The translations under genes and the position numbers were made by a program. DNA of 64,000 nt from Serripes groenlandicus (taxonomy: Eukaryota; Mollusca; Bivalvia; Cardiida; Cardiidae). How positions within the stretch are numbered: position 1 is the stretch's first letter; each line of letters begins with the position of its first letter. Positions 52,901 through 53,196 of this stretch are shown here, in pieces. The stretch spans positions 6,807,668 to 6,871,667 of the forward strand of contig JASEVX010000017.1 of the NCBI GenBank assembly GCA_031761405.1, read 5' to 3'. Under the pieces are notes generated by a model that searched no databases, was not told where the DNA came from, and was given only the letters and a program-made list of their open reading frames with translations.

Positions 52901-53064
52901 AAAATAATTTTAAGTTGGCAAAATGTTGTTATTTGTTACAAATTTAAACATAGAATAACCACTACAAACCCTCTTTTCTATTTCAGGATATCCTTAATGG
53001 AAAGTGGACCCCCTTATTTATGATGCTGTATTACACCAAATTTAGGACAGTTCTGTTGTTATGA
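1841..53064 (+). CDS. FANCA: FANCA-like gene, 29 C-terminal coding exons (5' part outside window)
   Basis: Split gene for the Fanconi anaemia group A protein, a scaffold of the nuclear core complex whose FANCL ligase monoubiquitinates FANCD2-FANCI at DNA interstrand crosslinks. The call rests on many colinear matches to remembered vertebrate FANCA, for example [33 protein letters not shown] and [10 protein letters not shown]. All 29 exons have AG/GT borders (acceptors CAG, TAG or AAG; every donor GT) and phases that match across each junction. They sum to 3,069 nt, i.e. 1,022 residues plus stop, against 1,455 residues in human, so about 430 N-terminal residues lie upstream of position 1. No in-frame stop or frameshift was found in any exon, so the gene looks functional. 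Introns are full of mobile elements, several nested. Individual exons are listed separately. Exon borders come from reading, not transcripts. Confidence 0.93.
2110..2334 (-). repeat. TTAA MITE, type A
   Basis: Starts TTAACCCTTTCCCACATA; hairpin GAAATTGCTC ATCAT GAGCAATTTC; right TIR eroded (GGGAAAGGCTT). Confidence 0.8.
2514..3817 (+). repeat. TTAA MITE, type A, interrupted by a Helentron-like element
   Basis: MITE halves 2514-2696 and 3759-3817 around the element at 2697-3758. Both TTAA ends are intact, so the insertion is younger than the MITE. Confidence 0.85.
2697..3758 (+). mobile_element. Helentron-like AGCTC...CTCTTG element nested in a MITE
   Basis: Interrupts MITE copy 2514-3817 within its T-run, giving TT on both sides. 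5' AGCTCGCCTGAGC, a GTCCGCCGTCCGTC stretch, about five ~165-bp tandem units (TTGTAGAAATGTTCCT..., AACATGGCCGCC...), then 3' hairpin GGCCATCATGGCC and CTCTTG. Confidence 0.75.
3959..4092 (+). CDS. FANCA: FANCA-like window exon 2
   Basis: Acceptor ATTACAG, donor GTGAGT. Encodes [13 protein letters not shown] and ends with [25 protein letters not shown] sequence, colinear with human ARQAALEGPAVFPSYADWF. Ends in phase 0. A degraded MITE edge begins about 7 nt into the following intron. Confidence 0.93.
4093..4860. other. Intron 2, old MITE debris only
   Basis: TGCAGCAGAC and GTGGGAAAGGGTTAA traces at about 4099-4175, 4380-4420 and 4540-4580; otherwise unique AT-rich sequence with no convincing exon, RNA or element. 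Confidence 0.5.
4872..5091 (+). repeat. TTAA MITE, type B, degraded
   Basis: Hairpin TTTCTCAAAACAAGCAATTT; right end GTATGTGGGAAAAGGTTA. Left TIR weak. Confidence 0.6.
5312..5422 (+). CDS. FANCA: FANCA-like window exon 3, with a duplicated donor region
   Basis: Acceptor TTTCAG, 37 codons, ends QHIK before GTATGTGG. Colinear with the human segment ending LSELVPFESPRYLQ. The last bases of the exon plus the donor are repeated as a tandem array downstream; use of the second donor (exon end 5467) would add 15 in-frame residues, after which a stop follows. Confidence 0.92.
5407..5825 (+). repeat. Tandem array of the exon 3 / intron 3 boundary
   Basis: Seven copies of AAGGTATGTGG (exon 3 donor) with AGAACAACATAT, AGAAAACACATA spacers; unit length 43-80 bp. 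The first copy is the real donor at 5422/5423. A long repeat-generated open frame (5635-6198) is not a gene. Confidence 0.85.
6028..7164. mobile_element. Non-autonomous hAT-like element, 1.14 kb
   Basis: Inverted termini CAGGGCTGTACAAA at both ends (6028 on, and the complement ending 7164), flanked by ACTAT at 6023-6027 and 7165-7169. Subterminal repeats of GGGACAAGTGGCATT type occur near both ends (6110-6130, 7075-7140), possibly transposase-binding sites. No long ORF. hAT duplications are usually 8 bp, so the family is tentative. Confidence 0.7.
7621..7694 (+). repeat. tRNA-Arg(UCG)-derived SINE head
   Basis: AGAGCG, CTTCGGATCA and box B GGTTCGAGCCC have the order and spacing of tRNA-Arg with anticodon TCG, but no acceptor stem can be formed, so it is a SINE promoter or pseudo-tRNA rather than a tRNA gene. 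Confidence 0.6.
7914..8009 (+). CDS. FANCA: FANCA-like window exon 4
   Basis: 32 codons, [17 protein letters not shown]... through KTRLQDLQ, one of the best conserved stretches (human has HILHPPLVPGKYRSLLTDY and AKTRLADLK). Phase 0 at both ends. The donor reads GTATTTAACCC: the TTAA of a MITE is intron bases 5-8. Confidence 0.95.
8014..8278 (+). repeat. TTAA MITE at the exon 4 splice donor
   Basis: TTAA is intron bases 5-8. Left TIR TTAACCCTTTCCCTCATA intact, right end GTGGGAAAGCGTTTAA eroded. Confidence 0.8.
8279..8878. other. Intron 4 remainder, nothing recognised
   Basis: AT-rich, no element ends and no ORF with coding character. Confidence 0.4.
8879..8926 (+). CDS. FANCA: FANCA-like window exon 5 (short, 16 codons)
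   Basis: Acceptor AATCCAG, donor GTAAGT. Encodes [16 protein letters not shown], a low-complexity acidic/polar linker in the position where human FANCA has its IENMGLYEDLSS-type linker. Supported by phase (0/0) and splice consensus rather than conservation. Confidence 0.8.
9018..9247 (-). repeat. TTAA MITE, type A, full length
   Basis: Both TTAA ends; hairpin GAAATTGCAC GTTTTT GTGCAATTTC. Confidence 0.85.
9728..9877 (+). CDS. FANCA: FANCA-like window exon 6
   Basis: 50 codons with [19 protein letters not shown] and [18 protein letters not shown], matching human VFEHTGNIPVTVMEASIF and RRPYYVSHFLPALL. Acceptor TTTCAG, donor GTAAGT, phase 0/0. Confidence 0.96.
10273..11913 (+). mobile_element. 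Helentron-like TGTCTCGCCC...GTCTTG element with ~178-bp tandem repeats
   Basis: 5' TGTCTCGCCCACGATAGTGG and 3' GGGCGAGACACC give a subterminal inverted pair. In between lie a short GACGAC repeat and seven tandem units (each with CTTATATCTCAGCAACC, TTTGGTCATGGGACATCTG, GGGTCAAGGTCA). The 3' end reads GAGGTCTTG|TT. Short ORFs here are repeat artefacts. Confidence 0.72.
11965..12193. repeat. TTAA MITE, type B
   Basis: AACCCTTTCCCACATATAGAC ... GTATGTGGGAAAGGGTTAA with hairpin ATTGCTC AAAAT GAGCAAT. Starts about 50 bp after the element ending at 11913. Confidence 0.8.
13042..13485 (-). pseudogene. C-terminal segment of a MULE transposase, lacking the catalytic core
   Basis: Open for 147 codons, including [35 protein letters not shown] and [16 protein letters not shown]; the last is the typical MULE motif after the DDE domain (RTNN.lEgwH). 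It overlaps the FLYWCH ORF in another frame, so several hundred codons appear deleted at about 13457-13485. No valid start. Encodes no complete transposase. Confidence 0.75.
13457..13876 (-). pseudogene. FLYWCH zinc-finger part of a MULE transposase, truncated
   Basis: Open for 139 codons; the likely start is the second Met ([11 protein letters not shown], 13852). Shows the FLYWCH pattern: LVIDGHKFV, then YWTC (C49), C54, and H72-x-H74 in [14 protein letters not shown] fingers sit N-terminal to MULE DDE domains in many animal elements and bind element DNA. The frame ends soon after [11 protein letters not shown], where a complete gene would continue into the catalytic domain. Confidence 0.75.
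14462..14511 (+). CDS. FANCA: FANCA-like window exon 7
   Basis: Acceptor [23 protein letters not shown], colinear with human LPKVPDSRVAFIESLKR. Ends in phase 2 (AA), completed by G of exon 8 to give Lys. Separated from exon 6 by 4.6 kb that holds a Helitron-like element and a MULE. Confidence 0.93.
14581..14810 (+). repeat. TTAA MITE, type A, full length
   Basis: Both TTAA ends; hairpin GAAATTGCAC AAAAC GTGCAATTTC. Confidence 0.85.
14871..15183. repeat. Degraded TTAA MITE pair in intron 7
   Basis: TTAACCCTTTCCCACATAC head at 14873, two CTGC-rich internal blocks, end AGAAAAGGGTTAA at 15183. Looks like two fused copies. Confidence 0.55.
15450..15526 (+). CDS. FANCA: FANCA-like window exon 8
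   Basis: Acceptor TTTATAG, donor [26 protein letters not shown] (human [20 protein letters not shown]). Ends in phase 1 with G. Confidence 0.94.
15872..17380. mobile_element. Non-autonomous hAT-like element, 1.5 kb, nested in a MITE remnant
   Basis: Imperfect inverted termini CAGGGATTTCCAAAGTA and CAGGGCTTTCCATAGTA, followed in both arms by a GTAGCCGG/GTAGGCGG-type subterminal motif. AAATAT directly abuts both ends. MITE-type sequence lies on both sides. No convincing ORF inside. Confidence 0.68.
17563..18095. repeat. Truncated tandem-repeat element, three ~155-bp units
   Basis: Three diverged units sharing ATCTGATCTTCATGAAAC, GATAACCAGCCAAATCATG and GGGTTATGGCCCTT. A related fragment follows at about 18360-18530. 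Both termini look lost. Confidence 0.55.
18536..18764 (+). repeat. TTAA MITE, type A, full length
   Basis: TTAACCCTTTCTCTCATATAG ... GAGGGAAAGGGTTAA; hairpin ATTGCTC AATAT GAGTAAT with one mismatch. Confidence 0.85.
18861..19087. repeat. TTAA MITE, type B, next to exon 9
   Basis: TTAACCCTTTCCCACATATATC ... GTGTGGGAAAGGGTAA; its right end lies 24 nt before exon 9. Confidence 0.75.
19112..19243 (+). CDS. FANCA: FANCA-like window exon 9
   Basis: Acceptor GGTACAG, donor GTGAGT. Acidic [19 protein letters not shown], then [17 protein letters not shown], colinear with the human acidic/GQLTAALGEL region. Phase 1 to 1. MITE ends lie 24 nt before the acceptor and about 30 nt after the donor. Confidence 0.9.
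19436..19870 (+). mobile_element. Helitron-like fragment with hairpin 5' end and duplicated 61-bp block
   Basis: Starts GGCCGGATTGCTCTAGCAAT-type hairpin, then GTCCGTCTGTCTGTCCGTC. Two ~61-bp copies (19550-19672) hold AAAGTGATAATAAAT and ATCACATAAAGTGATTT. Interrupts a MITE copy beginning at 19273. Right end uncertain. Confidence 0.5.
19901..20131 (+). repeat. TTAA MITE, type B
   Basis: TTAACCCTTTCCCTCATATAG ... GTATGAGGAAAAGGCTTAA; hairpin ATTGCTC AAAAC AAGCAAT. Confidence 0.8.
20153..20382 (+). repeat. TTAA MITE, type A, full length
   Basis: Begins 21 bp after the preceding MITE; hairpin GAAATTGCAC AAAAC GTACAATTTC. Confidence 0.85.
20585..20715 (+). CDS. FANCA: FANCA-like window exon 10
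   Basis: Acceptor TTTCCAG. The leading TA joins the preceding T to make Leu. Encodes [20 protein letters not shown], colinear with human DVISAQVAVISERLRAVLG. Phase 1 to 0. Donor GTATAT is followed 9 nt later by a degraded MITE end. Confidence 0.88.
20889..20990 (-). repeat. TTAA MITE, type A, right part
   Basis: From CTATGACTAAAAGTGG to CGCCGTCTGC, including hairpin GAAATTGCACG TTTT GTGCAATTTC; a second MITE head (TTAACCCTTTCCCACATAC) follows at once. Confidence 0.65.
21203..21432. repeat. TTAA MITE, type B
   Basis: TTTAACCCTTTCCCACATAC ... TTAGAGGGAAAGGATGAA; hairpin ATTGCTC TTATCAT GAGCAAT. Confidence 0.7.
21453..21684 (-). repeat. TTAA MITE, type A
   Basis: Left TIR TAACCTTTTTCCCCCATACG; right AGGGAAGGGGTTAA; hairpin GAAATTGCTC GCTTT GAGCAATTTC. 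Confidence 0.8.
21823..21987 (+). CDS. FANCA: FANCA-like window exon 11
   Basis: 55 codons, [20 protein letters not shown] ... [19 protein letters not shown] ... LLVKQ. Matches the human segment with DLLLTSFCQNLMAASSV and the following FVRTMCGRVLPAVL. The 3' part of this exon and its intron start are tandemly duplicated downstream. Confidence 0.92.
21896..22255 (+). repeat. Tandem duplication of the end of exon 11 and start of intron 11
   Basis: Copy 1 (about 21896-22069) spans the last ~90 bp of exon 11; copy 2 (about 22070-22255) repeats ATTGAGGCCCTTGT, TTTACAGAATCCTTGT and CAAGAGAATATT with many substitutions. Copy 2 has no donor and no acceptor, so it is a dead exon fragment. Confidence 0.8.
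22264..22350 (-). repeat. SINE fragment, family 1 (head)
   Basis: GGAAAGAATGTTGGCC and CAACCCCTGGATTGACAGCC, shared with the longer SINE copy at 44451-44700. Right after the duplicated exon 11 segment. Confidence 0.55.
22714..22898 (+). CDS. FANCA: FANCA-like window exon 12
   Basis: Acceptor TTTTAG, donor [26 protein letters not shown] ... [15 protein letters not shown]..., colinear with human LSAPHVLGLAALAVHLGES. Ends in phase 2. A full MITE starts 16 nt after the donor. Confidence 0.92.
22914..23141. repeat. TTAA MITE, type B, 16 nt after the exon 12 donor
   Basis: CTCCCTTTCCCACATACAGAC ... GTATGTGGGAAAGCGTTAA with central ATTGCTC AAAAC AAGCAAT. Confidence 0.8.
23611..23840 (-). repeat. 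TTAA MITE, type B
   Basis: TTTAATCATTTTCCACTTAC ... GCGGGAAAGGGTTGA; hairpin ATTGCTC TTTAT GAGCAAT. Ends about 52 nt before exon 13. Confidence 0.7.
23892..23976 (+). CDS. FANCA: FANCA-like window exon 13
   Basis: [20 protein letters not shown] then PCLMKK, matching human [20 protein letters not shown] and SPGLIKK. Phase 2 to 0, donor GTAAGG. Confidence 0.93.
24239..24454. mobile_element. 216-bp TIR element TGAGCCGTCC, TA-flanked
   Basis: Inverted ends TGAGCCGTCC and GGACGGCTCA, flanked by TA. Body has no ORF. MITE of a different family from the TTAA group. Confidence 0.6.
24511..24740 (+). repeat. TTAA MITE, type A, full length
   Basis: Both TTAA ends intact; followed immediately by a degraded type-B copy to about 24980. 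Confidence 0.85.
25159..25305 (+). CDS. FANCA: FANCA-like window exon 14
   Basis: 49 codons: [15 protein letters not shown] (human FQFLMFRLFSEAR), a polar EQRQDGSD linker, then [16 protein letters not shown] (human SLWTHRTFREVLKEED). Phase 0/0. The next intron (7.1 kb) carries the Academ-like transposon on the opposite strand. Confidence 0.92.
25822..25825. repeat. CAAA target-site duplication, left of Academ-like element
   Basis: CAAA, repeated at 32090-32093 immediately outside the other terminus. Short, so some chance of coincidence, but the length fits Academ. Confidence 0.6.
26110..29574 (-). CDS. Transposon ORF2 part: putative RNase-H-like core, XPG/FEN nuclease and CXC domain
   Basis: 1,154 open codons, continuing ORF1. 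Residues about 220-500 are a candidate DDE-type core: VCVFDQALY (D232), GAFHTL (H261), [12 protein letters not shown] (E487) followed by a GG-containing segment. Residues 718-960 look like an XPG/FEN (PIN-like) nuclease: N-region [11 protein letters not shown] (D725) and [12 protein letters not shown] (D766), I-region QEEADTC (E863, E864, D866) and SEDTDVLIL (D889, D891), then [11 protein letters not shown] like a helix-3-turn-helix. Residues 1093-1124 are Cys-rich (CKCARQC...CQC...CKNQSC), CXC/TSO1-like. The C-terminus is strongly acidic. All nuclease acidic residues expected of the family are present. Start codon not real; translation should enter from ORF1. Confidence 0.75.
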   Translation of the reverse strand: MLPWAVKSLTGNVELIKVLNRLGHGISYSLLEEIDTALCLQKLEDTDDIDIALPSNILPCIPTTLAFDNIDRLEETLSGSGTSHRVNGIVIQPQVPTVPEFKEHLPVDKLKRRSINPPASTLAPYIAGKRIGPAPIVQQVDLNNNNDVQNAHLKNIVWSLVRQNDTDSQKISSWTGFNIQTRDNVYVIQDKVGYLPTINAPATDMSTVNEILHQCLKIIRKLDLTEIVCVFDQALYAKAAEVIWKNTETFRPIIIRMGAFHTLCNVMGTIGKRFKDAGLRDLAVESSVIAEGSIDGVLEGRKYNRAVRLHKLVYEAMMRLVWKGFYSWLEEEHQGEVQNLNDTIVVIENLHTNVNQDQLAEVLNNSSCKSVFQLFMTYQEYLRNDHGELSAFWMSYLDMVDLVLGLIRASREGDWHLHLAMIRAIIPWCFAYDKQNYARYLSVYYSDMTRLEAEHPNTYDHFLHGGFSVQRGEWNTFGRIPVDQTIEETANKDTQTAGGTKGFSLKPGAVSRYYLTAEHRSMCLRNLREMTEIRSSGISHTDLQPERTKTDEKAVQILQDMLENRWIDPYSETSQLVSISTATAAPQDVRNDILSAREKGEGAYNNFRQSRLEQEQPSESFYDRLPKLQLRTFSDIRKTKKTKVSGKEFILRADHKLFGHMVLVASSRNLDMRQVLQHPLGPLPWALANCDGTMRKTNKAALARTLEKRVSSADTIPRPSACIIDAMSLVNKVNGENRTFGDLSECIFVSALQASSNSTRLDIVFDVYRNISIKNAERIQRGSDAGIIFSNIVAGQRIQQWRRLLGSSDSKTALINFLVDTWKTPPYLEKLGDKQMYVTCQEKCYRITREGSWLVDELNTSQEEADTCMLLHAKHASEEYHSLVIVSEDTDVLILSLGLYRNIGGNIYIRCGTKNRLRNIDVSKVGDSIGQAACEALIGLHSFTGCDSVSAFGGRGKVAAMKLITKQDALQSAMAKLGEDWMVSPELFLSIQEFTCKMYAARSSQTTVNDLRYQLFRAKKGDVESGQLPPCEDTLYFHTLRANYQAGIWRKSLEAHPEIPNPEGRGWCLEDGQLSVDWMKGLPAPEVVMEFMACKCARQCRLPNCQCMVNGMKCSPACKNQSCDNMHEEEEDTEEDEGSDDDDSNDESDIEIIY
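29556..30806 (-). CDS. Transposon ORF1 part: N-terminal double zinc module of Academ-like transposase
   Basis: 416 residues, starting [15 protein letters not shown], an acidic then basic (NLS-like) N-terminus. Two similar zinc-ligand sets are visible: C24-x2-C27 ... H75-x2-C78 (YHGSC) and C129-x2-C132 ... H188-x2-C191 (YHKSC). The rest is charged, with no membrane segment. The frame ends out of register at a point where the next ORF continues the same protein (see frameshift finding), so this is the N-terminal quarter of one gene. Likely role, by family, is binding transposon DNA. No introns, unlike the host genes. Confidence 0.75.
   Translation of the reverse strand: MDTDSDSEVPSKRPRSIGPKTIMCVLCNVKGPCNEMTKPKDKDSWQNLLMAAEIQNFDELLQYRDSQEIPEMSYHGSCRKSFTHKKTLERIQKEEAGPSCASDNVDRELYKLSRRDQGISSSRVYDKVCIFCDKVSKYKKGTNSREQLCKSVDLRSDMTVRQIAEKKMDQKILAITSRELVAAEAHYHKSCYKIYTKVEQSVQSECEIEKQDVYSSKEIEAYIMLFEYIRSDLFESPRVIPMTKLSEALVINMNSLGVTDIKPQTKKHIRRKLESELGDSIEMVTANNGRLYVIPSNLTRAMLVHENIRITSELESLRSESPRVTLKKCALDIRNEIKNRSIEQEWPPQPEHLNNKYLPLPASLTNFFETMLAGDLEKKQPSEKVDRLVNSFAQDCVYAISGGKQKPSNTSCCLGQ
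31560..31895. repeat. Two tandem ~165-bp direct repeats in the 5' region of the Academ-like element
   Basis: Two diverged copies, each with TTTGTAACGTAA...GTTACGGA near the start and CAAATTAT..ATGCTATATCAG near the end. They lie between ORF1 and the right TIR, where a promoter or transposase-binding sites would be expected. Function not determinable. Confidence 0.65.
32094..32195 (+). repeat. TTAA MITE, type A, right half, abutting the Academ-like element
   Basis: Starts at GTCATAGGTTATCCATTC directly after the CAAA duplication and ends AAAAGGGTTAA. The left half is not found on the far side of the transposon. Confidence 0.7.
32422..32495 (+). CDS. FANCA: FANCA-like window exon 15
   Basis: Acceptor TTTCCAG, donor [26 protein letters not shown] (human [20 protein letters not shown]). 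Ends in phase 2. Confidence 0.95.
32988..33202 (+). repeat. TTAA MITE, type A
   Basis: Both TTAA ends; lacks about 15 bp (CCTCTGCAGCAGA segment) of the left arm. Confidence 0.85.
33271..33500 (-). repeat. TTAA MITE, type A
   Basis: TTAACCCTTTCCCTCATAC ... GTGGGAAAGAGTTA; hairpin GAAATTGCTC ATTTT GAGCAATTTC. Opposite orientation to the copy 70 bp upstream. Confidence 0.85.
33912..34031 (+). CDS. FANCA: FANCA-like window exon 16
   Basis: Acceptor CCAAG, donor [22 protein letters not shown] (human RQDFHQWAIHEHFLP), then [15 protein letters not shown] (human AACTILVNALMDFHQ). Phase 2 to 2. Confidence 0.93.
34646..34733 (+). CDS. FANCA: FANCA-like window exon 17
   Basis: Acceptor TTTCAG, donor [23 protein letters not shown] then IGLVQQIS, colinear with human [20 protein letters not shown]. 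A MITE end (GGGTTAA) lies 18 nt before the exon. Confidence 0.88.
35231..36220 (+). mobile_element. Degraded AGCTC...CTCTTG element with a SINE inserted
   Basis: 5' part GCTCAAGGTGAGGCATTGTGA, slipped internal duplications (TCATTTCACATTTTCCTGC three times, 35340-35510), a SINE at about 35995-36178, then the 3' hairpin GGATCATCATGGTCC and CTCTTG. Confidence 0.6.
35995..36178 (+). repeat. SINE family 2 copy
   Basis: Box-B-like GGTATGATCCCCGG, then GCAGCC/GGCTGCC body and GTGTCAGGATAAATGG tail region shared with the 59510-59706 copy in reverse. Head shortened. Confidence 0.55.
36297..36430 (+). CDS. FANCA: FANCA-like window exon 18
   Basis: Acceptor TTTAAG, donor [25 protein letters not shown] then [19 protein letters not shown], in the place of human SQEHFLFEIFRRRLQAL. 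Phase 0 to 2. Confidence 0.88.
36600..36710 (+). mobile_element. 3' end of an AGCTC...CTCTTG element
   Basis: TGAGTTATTGTGG and GGGAGCGATCCAGGGCCATAATGGCCCTCTTG, the same terminal hairpin as the copy at 2697-3758, but almost no body. Confidence 0.6.
36715..36800 (-). repeat. SINE family 2 head
   Basis: Complement gives a tRNA-like head with box-B-like GGTTCAATCCC; directly follows the CTCTTG end at 36710. Confidence 0.55.
36843..36951 (+). CDS. FANCA: FANCA-like window exon 19
   Basis: [18 protein letters not shown] ... [12 protein letters not shown], colinear with human RILLRLPSSVLCG and FFHLVNSEMRNF. MITE edges lie 26 nt before the acceptor and 12 nt after the donor GTAAGC. Confidence 0.92.
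38030..38089 (+). CDS. FANCA: FANCA-like window exon 20
   Basis: 20 codons, [20 protein letters not shown], matching human SHGGALTQDITAHFFR. Acceptor TAACAG, donor GTATGG, phase 0/0. Confidence 0.9.
38298..38714 (+). mobile_element. Helitron-like element ending CTAG, nested in a MITE
   Basis: Starts TCACCTGCGTAGCATGG after a T-run, has GTCTGTCTGTCCGTCCGTC, two ~130-bp units (GGTTCACAAAAG, ATCAGAGTTATTGCCCC) and ends with hairpin GTGCTCCGGGGAGCAC and CCATTCTAG|T. TC start, 3' hairpin and CTAG end are Helitron hallmarks. MITE halves lie on both sides. Confidence 0.7.
38845..38934 (+). CDS. FANCA: FANCA-like window exon 21
   Basis: 30 codons, [20 protein letters not shown] then [10 protein letters not shown] (human [20 protein letters not shown] and KCPLILTSALV). 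Phase 0/0, donor GTAAAT. Confidence 0.94.
39047..40557 (+). mobile_element. Helentron-like ATGCCCC...ATCTTG element, nine tandem units with DR1 motifs
   Basis: 5' hairpin ATGCCCCCCC...GGGGGGCAT, CTGTCTGTCTG repeat, then ~150-bp units with AACCATAACAGGTACGG, ATTTCACATGTGTATTCC and TGACCTTTGACCT. 3' GGGGGCATC, hairpin GTGTTTCACAAACAC, then ATCTTG|TT. Confidence 0.75.
40720..40806 (+). repeat. Three upstream copies of the exon 22 acceptor junction
   Basis: About 28-bp units: TTTAATCCCACGTAAAGGTT, TTTATCCCACTTGAGGGTT and TTTACTCTTTCTGAAGGTTC. The fourth and real one is TTTATTCCCACTGAAGGTTC at 42113-42132. Two elements were inserted between copies 3 and 4. Confidence 0.65.
40808..41774 (+). mobile_element. 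AGCTCTAC element with ~153-bp tandem repeats, 3' truncated
   Basis: 5' AGCTCTACTGACCAAAGGCC (hairpin), GTCCGTCCGTCCGTCCG, then about five units with ACACGATACAGTCTTCAC and AGAGCTCGGTTCC. Stops before the terminal hairpin; a SINE follows. Confidence 0.7.
41800..42089 (+). repeat. Full-length SINE family 1
   Basis: Box A TAGCTCAGTCGGTAG, box B GAGTTTGCATCC, conserved body (AACATTCTTGCCGACG, CAGTCTATGTGG) and an (AATC)n tail. Sits in FANCA intron 21 between the truncated tandem-repeat element and the exon 22 acceptor. Confidence 0.75.
42130..42215 (+). CDS. FANCA: FANCA-like window exon 22
   Basis: [20 protein letters not shown]... (human VWWPSLEPVLLCRW). The start at 42130 after CTGAAG is chosen because it alone keeps phase 0 with exon 21 and the open frame; the later AG at 42139-42140 does not. 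Imperfect copies of the acceptor-exon junction lie 1.3 kb upstream. Ends in phase 2. Confidence 0.87.
42718..42888 (-). repeat. SINE family 2 copy
   Basis: GGTATGACCTGGCCGGGGATC and CCACTACACCACCGAGGC, complement of a tRNA-like head. Ends about 85 nt before FANCA exon 23. Confidence 0.6.
42973..43053 (+). CDS. FANCA: FANCA-like window exon 23
   Basis: Acceptor TTTACAG, donor [26 protein letters not shown] then QILFSAGR (human [20 protein letters not shown]). Phase 2 to 2. Confidence 0.9.
43091..43310 (-). repeat. TTAA MITE, type A, 38 nt after the exon 23 donor
   Basis: TTCACCCTTTCCCGCATAC ... GAGGGAAAGGGTTAA; hairpin GAAATTGCTC GTTCT GAGCAATTTC. Confidence 0.82.
43862..43907 (+). CDS. FANCA: FANCA-like window exon 24 (short)
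   Basis: Acceptor TTTCAG, donor [22 protein letters not shown], matching the position of human RKQLKKLDCEREELL. 46 nt, phase 2 to 0. Confidence 0.87.
43960..44189 (+). repeat. TTAA MITE, type A, 53 nt after the exon 24 donor
   Basis: Both TTAA ends; hairpin GAAATTGCAC AAAAC ATGCAATTTC. Confidence 0.85.
44209..44419. mobile_element. 211-bp foldback element with near-perfect central hairpin
   Basis: Inverted ends CGGTTGTAACT. Centre (about 44290-44350) has 19-bp perfect arms starting AATTTAGGTGCCATTG and a 5-nt loop GTTCT; the outer arms are imperfect. Confidence 0.65.
44451..44700 (-). repeat. Full-length SINE family 1
   Basis: Complement begins CCAAGACCCAGTAGCTCAG (box A), has box B near 44640 and ends in (AATC)n. 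Same family as 41800-42089. Confidence 0.7.
44758..44938 (+). mobile_element. Miniature 181-bp AGCTC...CTCTTG element
   Basis: AGCTCGACTTTTGAAAAAAC, two GGTCGTCCGGTTAA repeats and 3' GGCGGTGCTCTTG|TT. Same termini as the long elements but with a minimal body. Confidence 0.65.
45569..45637 (+). CDS. FANCA: FANCA-like window exon 25
   Basis: 23 codons, [19 protein letters not shown] then SQIK, aligned with human FFFSLMGLLSSHLTS. Acceptor TTTATAG, donor GTAAAG, phase 0/0. Confidence 0.86.
45992..47326 (+). mobile_element. Second copy of the ATGCCCC...ATCTTG element
   Basis: Same ends and units as the copy at 39047-40557, with about eight units; very similar, implying recent activity or homogenisation. 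Inserted in FANCA intron 25. Confidence 0.75.
47531..48354 (+). mobile_element. TA-flanked element with 12-bp TIRs and four ~155-bp tandem units
   Basis: GTCCCCTACCGG at the left and its complement at the right, flanked by TA. Has a (GTCA/GTCC)n microsatellite near 47575-47650 and four units with TTTGTCCGGAGCATATCTCC and ACCATAACTCTTGCTT. TA flanks suggest Tc1/mariner-type mobilisation, although the body resembles the Helentron-like elements. Confidence 0.65.
48469..48632 (+). CDS. FANCA: FANCA-like window exon 26
   Basis: Acceptor ACTTCAG, donor [25 protein letters not shown]..., [16 protein letters not shown], colinear with human LTESDLRLGRLLLRV and LLPFAFYSLL. Ends in phase 2. A MITE begins 21 nt past the donor. 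Confidence 0.92.
48653..48883 (-). repeat. TTAA MITE, type B, 21 nt after the exon 26 donor
   Basis: TTAATCCTTTCCCACATACAC ... GATGGAAAAGGGGTTAA; long perfect hairpin TTGTGGCAAACGGAGAAATT and its complement around TATTTATG. Confidence 0.8.
49082..49940 (+). repeat. 62-bp satellite, about 14 units, made from a SINE head
   Basis: Highly uniform units reading GTATCCGCCGTGGTCGAGTGG then TGGTTGTCGGGGATTTGG and TGTCCAGGGTTT. GTGGTCGAGTGG is a box-A-like tRNA motif. The array runs straight into a SINE-type body (box-B-like GGGTTTTGATCCC at about 49950) ending near 50100. Variants are mostly GCC/GTC at one codon-like position. Confidence 0.8.
49941..50105 (+). repeat. SINE body downstream of the 62-bp satellite
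   Basis: GGGTTTTGATCCCTAGTCG (box B variant), TTGGGCAAGGCAG, GTGCACTGTCGCCATGATATA and an A-rich end. Plausible parent of the satellite unit. Confidence 0.6.
50202..50325 (+). CDS. FANCA: FANCA-like window exon 27
   Basis: Acceptor ATTACAG, donor [25 protein letters not shown] then [15 protein letters not shown] (human [20 protein letters not shown] and YLKLVQLFVAG). Phase 2 to 0. Confidence 0.93.
50367..50609 (+). mobile_element. Short Helentron-like element ending GTGCTCTTG
   Basis: TTTTCGAAGAAAAGTCAGC at the start and GGCGTTCGCTCCGCTGTGCTC TTG at the end; lies directly after the exon 27 donor region. Start approximate. Confidence 0.55.
50615..51627 (+). mobile_element. Full-length AGCTCTAC...CCTCTTG element
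   Basis: Full counterpart of 40808-41774: same 5' end and units, plus the 3' hairpin GGCCCTCATGGGCC and TCTTG|TT. It starts five T's after the end of the preceding element at 50609, so two elements lie head to tail at one T-run. Confidence 0.75.
51710..51935. repeat. TTAA MITE, type B
   Basis: ACCCTTTCCCACATACAGACG ... GTAGGTGGGAAAAGGTTAA; ends about 85 nt before exon 28. Confidence 0.78.
52020..52112 (+). CDS. FANCA: FANCA-like window exon 28
   Basis: 31 codons, [20 protein letters not shown] then [11 protein letters not shown] (human [20 protein letters not shown] and PKKSFSHVAE). Acceptor CTATAG, donor GTAAAA, phase 0/0. Confidence 0.91.
52987..53064 (+). CDS. FANCA: FANCA-like terminal coding exon 29
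   Basis: Acceptor [27 protein letters not shown] then TVLLL and TGA. Shorter C-terminus than human, which has a polar extension after its LLADRGD stretch. Followed closely by a polyadenylation signal. Confidence 0.86.
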   Translation, partial: DILNGKWTPLFMMLYYTKFRTVLLL

Positions 53065-53088
53065 TATTACATGTTACTGATGATTTAG

Positions 53089-53094
53089 AATAAA
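53089..53094 (+). promoter_or_regulatory. Polyadenylation signal of the FANCA-like gene
   Basis: AATAAA 25 bp after the TGA stop, implying a very short 3' UTR. A second, later signal cannot be excluded. Confidence 0.75.
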
Positions 53095-53196
53095 CAAATG
53101 TAAAGACAGTGGTTTCAATATTATTAATAGACAAATCTTTCCTAGTAAACCCTATCAATTGTACAGCCCACTAAATGTGGATCTCCAGTAGATTAC

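Noticed and set aside
1841..53064. MITEs as introners that created these introns
   Set aside because: MITEs do not span whole introns, and the gene has as many exons for this part as expected from the vertebrate gene, so the introns are probably older than the MITEs.
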